Of a stretch of 7,129 nt of DNA, positions 1 to 5,600 are shown piece after piece. How positions within the stretch are numbered: the first letter of the stretch is position 1; each line of letters begins with the position of its first letter. A model generated the notes under the pieces. It saw nothing but the letters and a program-made list of their open reading frames with translations. It was not told the DNA's origin and ran no database searches. This DNA is from UBA3210 sp963610315. Its GTDB lineage: Bacteria > Bacillota_I > Bacilli_A > RFN20 > CAG-449. Made by a program: the position numbers and the translations under genes. Where the stretch lies: contig CAVDMV010000036.1 of the NCBI GenBank assembly GCA_963610315.1, forward strand, positions 1-7,129, read 5' to 3'.

Positions 1-248
1 AGTCAAAAATTTTGATGTGTGAAAAGTAGTAATTCAACTAACTTTGGAAAGAGCCTATTTTATCTTGACACTTTCATTAATTTCTTTGATTATTAAAAAC
101 ATTAGTAATAGAATTTGTAAGCTAGTAAATTATTTAGCTTTAAATATCTTGTTTTAGTTACTCTGTACTTTGAGTTTTAAAATAAAACGTTAAGTGATAA
201 AAACGTAGGTTGAATTAAAAAAGATTAATATGGATAGAGGTTATTGAA

Positions 249-302
249 ATGGAATTATATGAAATTGAGAAAAAAGACAATCTAGCTCTATTATTAAAAT
301 AA
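249..302 (+). other. Very short reading frame, possible remnant of a GNAT N-terminus
   Basis: This is a 17-residue frame, MELYEIEKKDNLALLLK, ending in TAA, with AGAGG (236-240) eight bases before the ATG. The pattern 'I-E-K-K-D-N-x-A-L' resembles the first beta strand and helix of many GNAT acetyltransferases, which often begin 'IREIkkeDneALakl'. Nothing resembling the rest of such a domain follows before the next gene. It could be a decayed gene start, a tiny leader peptide or chance. An AT-rich spacer yields frames of this length easily, so only the ribosome site and the GNAT-like look support it. Confidence 0.2.
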
Positions 303-330
303 TTTAACGTTATAAGATATTCTTTTTAGA

Positions 331-359
331 GTGAAATTTATTATTGTTTGCTCTATAAT
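331..359 (+). promoter_or_regulatory. Sigma-A-type promoter of the DUF3137-like gene
   Basis: A -10 box TATAAT (354-359, perfect) lies 17 bp after the -35 box GTGAAA (331-336, 4 of 6 matches to TTGACA). Transcription would start near 366, giving a short leader of about 17 nt. The leader contains the ribosome binding site AAGGAG (371-376), six bases before the ATG at 383. Confidence 0.7.
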
Positions 360-382
360 AATATAAATTAAAGGAGAAATTT

Positions 383-1624
383 ATGCCTAGAAAGAAAAAA
401 ATAGAAACAACTATTACAAGTGAAAATATAAATGAAGAAAATATCGTTTCTAAAGAAGAAACAATAGATGATAAAGAAGTAGCTACTGAAGAACCTGTTA
501 TTACAGAAATTAATGAAGGAACGCTAATTAGTGAAAAACCTGTTTCTGAAGAAGAAACTCCATTAACTCAAGAAGAGATTAAAGAAGAAGTTCCAGTAGA
601 ACTAGAACCAGTTAGTGAAACTAAAGAAGAAGCAACAAAAGAAGAATTAAGTGCTGAAAGCGCTAATGAAACAACTCCATTAGAATTTAACGAAACAGGT
701 GAATTAAATCAAATTGATGTAAGTGATGAAAATGAATTAAATAAAGCAGTTAATAAAGCAAGAGTTGAATTTAAAGAAGAACATGATCGATTATTAAAAT
801 ATAATAAAGTATTAGGTATTGTTCTCTTTGTCGCGATGATTGCAATCCTAATAGTAGGCTTAATTTATCCAGATGCTGTCGTATATTTATTAATTGGTAT
901 TGCAGTTTATTTTGTCCTAGTATTTGCGTTAACTCGTTATCAAAGAAGAAAGATGGATGAATGCGTAAAGAGATATCTAAATGTTTATTCTTTATATACT
1001 GAATCATATTCTTATGATCCTAGTATATATAAAAACGTTACAATTAAATTTGAAGAAAAATTAGATAGAGAAGTAGTTGATAAGCTTGCTTATGTTAATG
1101 ACTGTATTGAAATTGGCTCAAGGAATATTGTTCGTTATTCATTAAATGGTACTTCTTGTTATACCGGTGATGTATCAATTAAAACTGGTGAAAAGAAAGT
1201 AAGAAAGACACATCGTGTTGGATTTGTTGGTAAACTTGTCGTTATGCCTTATGAATTAAAATCTGAAGGAAGAATTCTTTGTTATTTAAAAGGATGTGGA
1301 GATGCTACACCTAATAATCTCGATGATGTAAATAAGATTGATGTTCATGATTTAAGCTCTTCTTGGGAAGTATATGCTTCAAACGAATCATTAAAACAAG
1401 TATTTACTTCTTCAGTTGTAAAAGCTTTAAATGCCTTTAGTTGTGATAATATATTAAATGATGTCTTAATTTCTTTTAATGAAGGTTCATTATTAATTGG
1501 GTTATCATATTCTGATGATTTAATGGTTATTCCTCTTGAAAAAGAATTTGTTGGTACTTCCTTTACTCACTTTAAAGAAGACATGAAATTAGTCGCAGAG
1601 GTTTATAAATCATTAACTAAATAA
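383..1624 (+). CDS. Membrane protein with acidic N-terminal tail and DUF3137-like domain
   Basis: This 413-residue protein has unknown function. After a basic start (PRKKK), residues 10-120 are low-complexity and rich in Glu, Thr and Ser, with recurring EE and KEE pairs, so this part is probably disordered. Residues about 143-163 and 166-185 are two hydrophobic helices joined by a tight turn (YPD). Basic residues flank the pair (KYNK before, RYQRRK after), which predicts both termini in the cytoplasm. The soluble part (about 195-413) has the order I associate with DUF3137: a 'Y-x-G-D' segment near 260, a 'GFVGKLVVMPY' strand (280-290), 'WEVYASNESLKQVFTSSVV' (328-346) and 'ISFNEGSLLIGLS' (363-375). 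The DUF3137 assignment is from pattern memory. The ATG has AAGGAG six bases upstream. The gene is monocistronic, with its own promoter and terminator. The acidic tail is unlike what I expect for this family and may be lineage-specific. Confidence 0.8.
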   Translation: MPRKKKIETTITSENINEENIVSKEETIDDKEVATEEPVITEINEGTLISEKPVSEEETPLTQEEIKEEVPVELEPVSETKEEATKEELSAESANETTPLEFNETGELNQIDVSDENELNKAVNKARVEFKEEHDRLLKYNKVLGIVLFVAMIAILIVGLIYPDAVVYLLIGIAVYFVLVFALTRYQRRKMDECVKRYLNVYSLYTESYSYDPSIYKNVTIKFEEKLDREVVDKLAYVNDCIEIGSRNIVRYSLNGTSCYTGDVSIKTGEKKVRKTHRVGFVGKLVVMPYELKSEGRILCYLKGCGDATPNNLDDVNKIDVHDLSSSWEVYASNESLKQVFTSSVVKALNAFSCDNILNDVLISFNEGSLLIGLSYSDDLMVIPLEKEFVGTSFTHFKEDMKLVAEVYKSLTK

Positions 1625-1636
1625 ATGATAATTTTA

Positions 1637-1668
1637 GGCTAAGTCGTTTTTTACGATTTAGTCTTTTT
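1637..1668 (+). terminator. Rho-independent terminator after the DUF3137-like gene
   Basis: A 10-bp stem pairs 1637-1646 (GGCTAAGTCG) with 1654-1663 (CGATTTAGTC) using two G-U pairs. The loop is 7 nt and the stem is followed by TTTTT (1664-1668). It lies 12 bases past the stop codon. Confidence 0.85.
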
Positions 1669-1700
1669 AATTGCTTTTATGAGATTTTATGTTCGATTTA

Positions 1701-1729
1701 TTTAAAATCAATCTTATCTTTGTTATAAT
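1701..1729 (+). promoter_or_regulatory. Extended -10 promoter of the DUF402 gene
   Basis: TGtTATAAT (1721-1729) is a perfect extended -10 element, with a -35-like TTTAAA (1701-1706, 4 of 6) 17 bp upstream. Predicted transcription starts near 1736. This lies downstream of the in-frame ATG at 1689, so it argues against that ATG being the translation start. Confidence 0.75.
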
Positions 1730-1740
1730 CTTTTCGACAA

Positions 1741-1747
1741 GTGAGGA
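1741..1747 (+). promoter_or_regulatory. Ribosome binding site that decides the GTG start of the DUF402 gene
   Basis: GTGAGGA (core GAGG, 1743-1746) lies eight bases before GTG at 1755. The in-frame ATG at 1689 has no comparable site and is upstream of the predicted transcription start. Confidence 0.75.
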
Positions 1748-1754
1748 CGAAAAC

Positions 1755-2333
1755 GTGTTAAAAGAAGAATTAATTGGAAAATGGATCCATGTACAAAGCT
1801 ACAAACACGATGGTTCACTTCATAGAACTTGGGAAAGCGCGATGATAGTTGACTATACTGATGATTATATAGTCACGGCATCTACTTGTAATAAAGTTAT
1901 TGAAGCAGATGGAAGAAGATGGTTCACTAGAGAACCTGCCATATCATTCTTCTTCTTTCATGAATGGTATAACTTTATCGCGATGTTTAAAGAAAATGCC
2001 ATTATGTATTATTGTAATATCGCTTCTCCTAGTATTGTTAGTAAGAATTGTATTAAATATATTGACTATGATTTAGATTTAAAATTAATGCCAGATAAAT
2101 CAATCTTACAACTAGATTCTAAGGAATATGAATTTCATCGTAAAAAGTATAATTATTCAGATGATTTAGATAAGGTTATTAAGCTCGCGAACGCTCGTTC
2201 AAAGAAGCTAATGGAAGATAATGCTTATCCTTATGATGATAATTTAATGATTGATTATTATAAGAAATTTGAAGAATTAAGCGCTCATCAAGATAAAGAA
2301 ATGCTTGATGATTATGAAGAAAGCGACGATTAA
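1755..2333 (+). CDS. ntdP: Nucleoside tri- and diphosphate phosphatase, DUF402 family (YgaC/Ntdp-like)
   Basis: This 192-residue cytoplasmic protein is read from a GTG start. An upstream ATG at 1689 would add 22 hydrophobic residues, but it precedes the predicted transcription start and lacks a ribosome site. The body follows B. subtilis YgaC and S. aureus Ntdp closely: SYKHDGSLHRTW (15-26), ADGRRWFTREPAISFFF (51-67), YYCNIASPS (85-93) and KYIDYDLDLKLMPD (101-114), then 'LDSKEYEFH' (120-128). Characterised members hydrolyse nucleoside tri- and diphosphates with divalent metal. The Asn and Asp cluster here (N88, D104, D106, D108, D121, E124) is what I would expect to bind the metals. The last 15 or so residues are a very acidic extension (ending YEESDD) beyond the usual length of about 176-180. 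The gene has its own promoter and terminator, so it is not part of the t6A operon that follows. Confidence 0.88.
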   Translation: MLKEELIGKWIHVQSYKHDGSLHRTWESAMIVDYTDDYIVTASTCNKVIEADGRRWFTREPAISFFFFHEWYNFIAMFKENAIMYYCNIASPSIVSKNCIKYIDYDLDLKLMPDKSILQLDSKEYEFHRKKYNYSDDLDKVIKLANARSKKLMEDNAYPYDDNLMIDYYKKFEELSAHQDKEMLDDYEESDD

Positions 2334-2357
2334 CTATAGGTTATCCTATAGTTTTTT
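2332..2357 (+). terminator. Rho-independent terminator after the DUF402 gene
   Basis: A perfect 9-bp stem pairs AACTATAGG (2332-2340) with CCTATAGTT (2345-2353) around a TTAT loop, and a run of T extends to 2357. It starts inside the stop codon of the DUF402 gene. It separates that gene from the tsaE promoter. Confidence 0.85.
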
Positions 2358-2407
2358 AATCTATAAAATTAATAATTAAAATAAATGATAACTAGTTTAT
2401 ATCTTAG

Positions 2408-2416
2408 TGATATAAT
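2408..2416 (+). promoter_or_regulatory. Extended -10 promoter of the tsaE operon
   Basis: TGaTATAAT (2408-2416) is a perfect extended -10 element. No good -35 box lies at 16-18 bp; the best candidate is TGATAA (2386-2391, 19-bp spacer), which is weak. Extended -10 promoters commonly tolerate this. The predicted transcription start near 2423 leaves a leader of about 15 nt holding the ribosome site GGAGG (2428-2432). Confidence 0.7.
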
Positions 2417-2437
2417 TATTTGGTAACGGAGGCACTT

Positions 2438-2905
2438 ATGGAACTTATTATTGAATCAAATAATTTAGAAGATACTTCTAAACTTGGAACTATCCTTGGT
2501 GAAGAAGCTTTTAAAGGTGCTTTATATTCTTTAGATGGAGATTTAGGCGCAGGAAAAACTACTTTAACTAAATCAATCGCGAAAGCTTTAAAAATAGAAG
2601 ACAATGTATCAAGTCCAACTTTTAATATTTTAAAATGTTATTTTGATGGTCGTTTACCTTTATATCATATTGATGCTTATCGTCTAGAAGAAGGAACTAA
2701 TGCTTCTATTGGTCTAGAAGAAGTAATTGAAGGTGATGGTTTATGCATCGTTGAATGGGGGAAGTTTATTAAAGACTTAATCTTTGAACCATTAGAAATT
2801 AAAATAACCATCTTAGATGATACAAAAAGAAGATTTGTAATTAGTAGTGAATATAAAAAATATGATAAAGTCGTTTCACGCTTAAAGGAGGAATTTAAAT
2901 GTTAA
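2438..2905 (+). CDS. tsaE: tRNA threonylcarbamoyladenosine biosynthesis ATPase TsaE
   Basis: This 155-residue P-loop ATPase binds the TsaB-TsaD heterodimer and drives the cycle that places threonylcarbamoyl on A37 of ANN-decoding tRNAs (t6A). Visible motifs are the Walker A GDLGAGKTT (34-42), SSPTF (58-62, the conserved switch-like segment), HIDAYRL (77-83) and VEWGKF (105-110, the family's 'EWGE' block). The length is normal for TsaE (about 150-160). I chose ATG 2438 because GGAGG (2428-2432) sits five bases before it. An in-frame TTG at 2420 would add six residues but overlaps the promoter and transcription start. It is the first gene of the operon, and its last seven bases overlap tsaB, which suggests translational coupling. 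Confidence 0.96.
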   Translation: MELIIESNNLEDTSKLGTILGEEAFKGALYSLDGDLGAGKTTLTKSIAKALKIEDNVSSPTFNILKCYFDGRLPLYHIDAYRLEEGTNASIGLEEVIEGDGLCIVEWGKFIKDLIFEPLEIKITILDDTKRRFVISSEYKKYDKVVSRLKEEFKC

Positions 2906-3486
2906 CCTTAATGTTAGATAGTTCAAATACTGATTTATCAATCGGTATTAGTAAAGATTATAATATCATTTATAAAACATCATTTGCTTGTTGGCAACGT
3001 CAATCTGAACTTATGATTCCAGAACTAGAAAAAGCGTTAAAAGAAACTTCTTTAGAAATTAATGATTTTAACGAAATTGTTTGTTCAATTGGTCCTGGCT
3101 CTTATACTGGAATAAGAATTGCCTTAACAATCGCGAAAACTATCGCGGTTATGAATGAAAATATTAAATTAAAATGTGTTTCTTCTTTAAGAATCTTCGG
3201 GGGAAAAGATAAGAAATTTATCGCATTAATGAACGCTCGTAGTAAGAGAAGCTATATCGGTGTTTATGATAACGAAAAAACTATCTTAGAAGATAGAGTC
3301 TTAACTAATGAAGAAGTATTGTTGTTTATTAAAGAACATCCTGATTACGAAGTAATTGGTGAAGTTGAATATCTTGGTTTAGAGAATAATTTACCTGACG
3401 TAATTACTAGTATGAATTCATTAAGTGAAATTCTTCCTGTTACTAGTGATGTATTAAGCGTAAAACCATCTTATTTAAAGGATTAA
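2899..3486 (+). CDS. tsaB: t6A biosynthesis protein TsaB (YeaZ-type)
   Basis: This 195-residue member of the ASKHA fold is the non-catalytic partner of TsaD in the t6A complex. It has the N-terminal nucleotide-fold strand 'MLDSSNTDLSIGI' (5-17) and the family signature SIGPGSYTGIRIALTIAK (63-80), which forms the helical interface with TsaD. 'MNARSKRSYIGVYD' (111-124) corresponds to the usual 'iDARrgevY' block, and 'VKPSYLKD' (188-195) to the common 'P.YLR' end. It is somewhat shorter than typical TsaB (about 220-240), mainly in the second, degenerate half. Its ATG overlaps the tsaE stop by seven bases and has AAAGGAGG (2884-2891) seven bases upstream, the strongest ribosome site in the window. 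TsaB degrades faster than TsaD across bacteria, so the short C-terminal half is not alarming. Confidence 0.95.
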   Translation: MLTLMLDSSNTDLSIGISKDYNIIYKTSFACWQRQSELMIPELEKALKETSLEINDFNEIVCSIGPGSYTGIRIALTIAKTIAVMNENIKLKCVSSLRIFGGKDKKFIALMNARSKRSYIGVYDNEKTILEDRVLTNEEVLLFIKEHPDYEVIGEVEYLGLENNLPDVITSMNSLSEILPVTSDVLSVKPSYLKD

Positions 3487-3487
3487 T

Positions 3488-3922
3488 ATGGAATTAGTAA
3501 AAGCAAATATTAACCATGTTGAAGAAATAGTTTCGTTAGATCAAAAATATTTTCTTGCTCCTTGGAACAAAGAGCAATTTATCTATGAAATTAATGAAAA
3601 TCAATTTTCTACAACATACGTTATTTTAGATGATAATAAAGTCATTGGTTTTATTATTTATTGGATCTTATTTGATCAAGGAGAACTAGTTAAAATCTGT
3701 GTGAGTGAAGAATATTCTCGCATGGGTCTAGCGAAAAAAATGCTTGATAAGATGAGTGAAGATTTTAAAAAAGCAGAGTGCTTTGTTTGCACCTTAGAAG
3801 TAAGAAAATCAAACGTTAAAGCGATATCTTTATATGAAAAATATGGCTTTACATACGTATTAACAAAAAAGGCATATTATTCAAATGGAGAAGATGCTTT
3901 ATATATGATGAAAGGAGTTTAG
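3488..3922 (+). CDS. rimI: Ribosomal protein bS18 N-alpha-acetyltransferase RimI
   Basis: This 144-residue single-domain GNAT enzyme uses acetyl-CoA to acetylate the N-terminal residue of ribosomal protein bS18. It shows the RimI-typical 'APWNKEQF' (24-31), the acetyl-CoA pyrophosphate loop SRMGLAKKML (77-86, R-x-x-G-x-A) and LEVRKSNVKAISLYEKYGF (103-121). Within the last block, E104 and Y116 line up with the residues proposed as general base and acid in the E. coli enzyme (E103, Y115). The C-terminal 'YYSNGEDALYMMK' (130-142) is also family-typical. It begins one base after the tsaB stop, with AAAGGA (3477-3482) five bases upstream of the ATG. Position between tsaB and tsaD is the classic bacterial arrangement, which supports RimI over other GNATs. 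Its in vivo substrate range may be wider than bS18. Confidence 0.93.
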   Translation: MELVKANINHVEEIVSLDQKYFLAPWNKEQFIYEINENQFSTTYVILDDNKVIGFIIYWILFDQGELVKICVSEEYSRMGLAKKMLDKMSEDFKKAECFVCTLEVRKSNVKAISLYEKYGFTYVLTKKAYYSNGEDALYMMKGV

Positions 3923-3925
3923 ATT

Positions 3926-4942
3926 ATGGATAAAATAATTCTTGCGATTGAATCTTCTTGTGATGAAACATCAATCGCAGTTTTAAAGAATGATACTGAA
4001 TTACTCGCGAATGTCGTTTCTACTCAAATTGCAATCCACCAAAAATATGGAGGAGTAATGCCTGAAATTGCTTCTCGATTACACGTTGAAAATATCGGCG
4101 TTGTCTTAAAAGAAGCGCTTGAAACAGCAAAAATTACTATGGATGATGTTAGCGCTATCGCAGTTACGTCAGGACCTGGTTTAATTGGAGCTTTACATGT
4201 TGGTTTACAATGTGCGAAGACATTAGCTCTAATGTATCATAAACCATTAATTCCAGTTCATCATCTTTCAGGCCATATTTATGCAAATGAATATCAAGCG
4301 GCACTTAAATTCCCTTGTTTAGCGATTGTTGTTTCTGGAGGTAATACCGAACTAGTTTTAATGGATAAACACTTATCTTTTAAAATTATTGGAGAAACTA
4401 AAGACGATGCACTAGGCGAAGCTTTTGATAAAGTTGCTCGTGTAGTTGGTTTACCTTATCCTGGCGGAGTATCTATTGACCGCCTTTCTAAAGAAGGTAA
4501 GCACACATATAAATTACCTCGTCCATTAAATGATGGAAGTTATTATTATTCTTATTCAGGTCTTAAAACAGCTGTTATTAATTTAGTTCATCACCTTGAA
4601 CAAGTTGGTGAAAAAGTTAATGTTCCTGATTTAGCTTGTTCTTTCCAAGAAACGGCAATTGATTTACTTTTAGATAAAGCTTTACCAGCCGTAAAAGAAT
4701 TTAATTGTAAACAAGTAGTTCTTGCTGGAGGAGTTTCGGCTAATTCTTATTTAAGAAGTGAAGTGGTTAGAAGACTAAAAAATCAAGATGTAGAAGTTGT
4801 TATTCCTCCATTATGGTGCACAACTGATAACGCGGCAATGATCGCGAAAGTAGGTAGTTATCTATACGAAGAAAAGGTCTTCGCACCTTTATCTCTCGCA
4901 GCTAATCCAAACTGGAAATTAGAAGATTATCGAAAATTCTAG
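3926..4942 (+). CDS. tsaD: tRNA N6-adenosine threonylcarbamoyltransferase TsaD
   Basis: This 338-residue catalytic subunit transfers the threonylcarbamoyl group from threonylcarbamoyl-AMP to A37 of tRNA. It is full length. Motifs in order are IESSCDETSIAV (8-19), 'GGVMPEIASRLH' (42-53), TSGPGLIGALHVG (81-93), VHHLSGH (111-117) with metal ligands H113 and H117, VSGGNTELV (136-144), 'ALGEAFDKVAR' (162-172), 'YPGG' (178-181), 'YSYSGLKTA' (208-216), LAGGVSANSYLR (266-277) and CTTDNAAMIA (298-307) with the third metal ligand D301. All expected active-site residues are present. It starts three bases after rimI with AAAGGAG (3911-3917) eight bases before the ATG. Together with tsaE and tsaB it makes the TsaBDE machine; tsaC must be elsewhere in the genome. 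TsaD is nearly universal and usually essential. Confidence 0.98.
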   Translation: MDKIILAIESSCDETSIAVLKNDTELLANVVSTQIAIHQKYGGVMPEIASRLHVENIGVVLKEALETAKITMDDVSAIAVTSGPGLIGALHVGLQCAKTLALMYHKPLIPVHHLSGHIYANEYQAALKFPCLAIVVSGGNTELVLMDKHLSFKIIGETKDDALGEAFDKVARVVGLPYPGGVSIDRLSKEGKHTYKLPRPLNDGSYYYSYSGLKTAVINLVHHLEQVGEKVNVPDLACSFQETAIDLLLDKALPAVKEFNCKQVVLAGGVSANSYLRSEVVRRLKNQDVEVVIPPLWCTTDNAAMIAKVGSYLYEEKVFAPLSLAANPNWKLEDYRKF

Positions 4943-4951
4943 AGGTGAATT

Positions 4952-5458
4952 ATGGAAGAAAATGAAGTTATCGAAGAACATAAAGAAAAGCAATCTTTAA
5001 AATCTTTAATATTTGAATTCATCCGTTTCCTTCTTGTTGGAGGACTTGCAACCTTAGTTGATTGGCTTATTTCTTTCCTTCTAAGCGCAGTTCTACCTAT
5101 GATAAATCTAGGAACTTGGAACGTTAAAGATACTATCTCGATGGTGGGAGGCTTCACTGTTGGCTTATTTATCAATTATTTCTTAAGTATCATCTTTGTT
5201 TATAAAGATAAAAAAGATGAAAATGCTGGTAAATCATTTAAAGATTTCTTAACATTTGCGATAATTGGTATCTTAGTCTTATTATTTCAATTATTATTCA
5301 ATTATTTAGTTAATGATTTATGGTTTACTCAAGGATTACATTGGGAAGCAATCTGCTTTAATAATCTTACCTGGGGATTTATTATTTCTAAGGTATTTGC
5401 AACAGGAATTGGCCTTATTTTAAATTATATTTTTAGAAAGATCTTTATCTTTAAATAA
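4952..5458 (+). CDS. GtrA-family integral membrane protein
   Basis: This 168-residue protein has four predicted membrane helices (about 24-45, 64-84, 98-120 and 141-161) after a charged cytoplasmic N-terminus (MEENEVIEEHKEKQ). The first helix, IRFLLVGGLATLVDWL (24-39), and the asparagine-bearing ends of helix 2, 'NYFLSIIFVYK' (75-85), and helix 4, 'ILNYIFRKIFIFK' (156-168), are characteristic of GtrA (PF04138). GtrA proteins are thought to flip or move polyprenyl-linked sugars across the membrane for cell-wall or surface glycans. The specific sugar cannot be told from sequence. The N-terminal 20 residues are more acidic than usual. It begins nine bases after tsaD with a good ribosome site, AGAGGTGA (4941-4948), and ends in the operon terminator, so it is almost certainly co-transcribed with the t6A genes without an obvious functional link. 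No glycosyltransferase partner is adjacent. Confidence 0.92.
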   Translation: MEENEVIEEHKEKQSLKSLIFEFIRFLLVGGLATLVDWLISFLLSAVLPMINLGTWNVKDTISMVGGFTVGLFINYFLSIIFVYKDKKDENAGKSFKDFLTFAIIGILVLLFQLLFNYLVNDLWFTQGLHWEAICFNNLTWGFIISKVFATGIGLILNYIFRKIFIFK

Positions 5459-5484
5459 AAACATCCGTGAGGATGTTTTTATTT
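5453..5484. terminator. Perfect bidirectional terminator between convergent genes
   Basis: A perfect 14-bp inverted repeat pairs AAATAAAAACATCC (5453-5466) with GGATGTTTTTATTT (5471-5484), with a GTGA tetraloop of the stable GNRA type. It reads as a GC-containing stem followed by a T-tract on both strands. It can therefore end the tsaE-gtrA operon and also transcription from the minus-strand gene. The left arm overlaps the last codon and stop of the GtrA-like gene. Confidence 0.92.
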
Positions 5485-5522
5485 GTTCTCTTCAAACTTA
5501 TAATAATTAGTTTTATGTTCGC

Positions 5523-5583
5523 AATTTTGCACATCTAAGTTAATATTACTTATTTGAAGTGCAATTTCTTCAAAATTTTGCAC
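5523..5583. repeat. Short repeated TTGCAC-containing motif in the convergent spacer
   Basis: AATTTTGCAC occurs as a direct repeat at 5523-5532 and 5574-5583. An inverted copy of its core, GTGCAATT, lies at 5559-5566, making an imperfect hairpin with the second copy (6-bp arms, 13-nt loop). TCTTCAAA is also repeated (5489-5496, 5567-5574). Read on the minus strand, part of this stretch (5583-5479) is a 34-codon open frame starting GTG, without a ribosome site and running into the terminator. The function is unknown: it may be remnants of a duplicated gene tail, protein-binding half-sites or chance in AT-rich DNA. Confidence 0.35.
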
Positions 5584-5600
5584 CTATAAAGCTTTAAACA

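Larger units (their letters stand above)
1..382. other. Gene-poor leader region upstream of the DUF3137-like gene
   Basis: No convincing gene is visible on either strand. The sequence is very AT-rich with scattered stops. It contains a small palindrome (TCAAAA-a-TTTTGA, 3-15). It also contains a perfect -35 hexamer TTGACA (65-70) with a weak -10 GATTAT (88-93, 17-bp spacer), which could be chance. A 17-codon frame lies at 249-302 with AGAGG eight bases before its ATG. The last 50 bases carry the promoter and ribosome binding site of the next gene, listed separately. I see no tRNA, riboswitch fold or CRISPR repeat. Confidence 0.6.

Noticed and set aside
1..382. Riboswitch, T-box, tRNA or other structured RNA in the 5' gap
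   Set aside because: No conserved core, clover-leaf, or stem plus T-tract could be found. The palindrome at 3-15 is too AT-only to mean much.
771..1007. Minus-strand open frame of 78 codons inside the DUF3137-like gene
   Set aside because: It lies wholly antisense to the transmembrane part of a well-supported gene, has no recognisable family features, and is what an AT-rich antisense strand produces.
2416..2604. Minus-strand open frame of 62 codons across the tsaE start
   Set aside because: It is antisense to the tsaE promoter, ribosome site and Walker A region. The composition is a mirror of the sense gene and there is no supporting signal.
4939..5175. Minus-strand open frame of 78 codons inside the GtrA-like gene
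   Set aside because: It is a shadow of the first membrane helices of the sense gene, with no family features.
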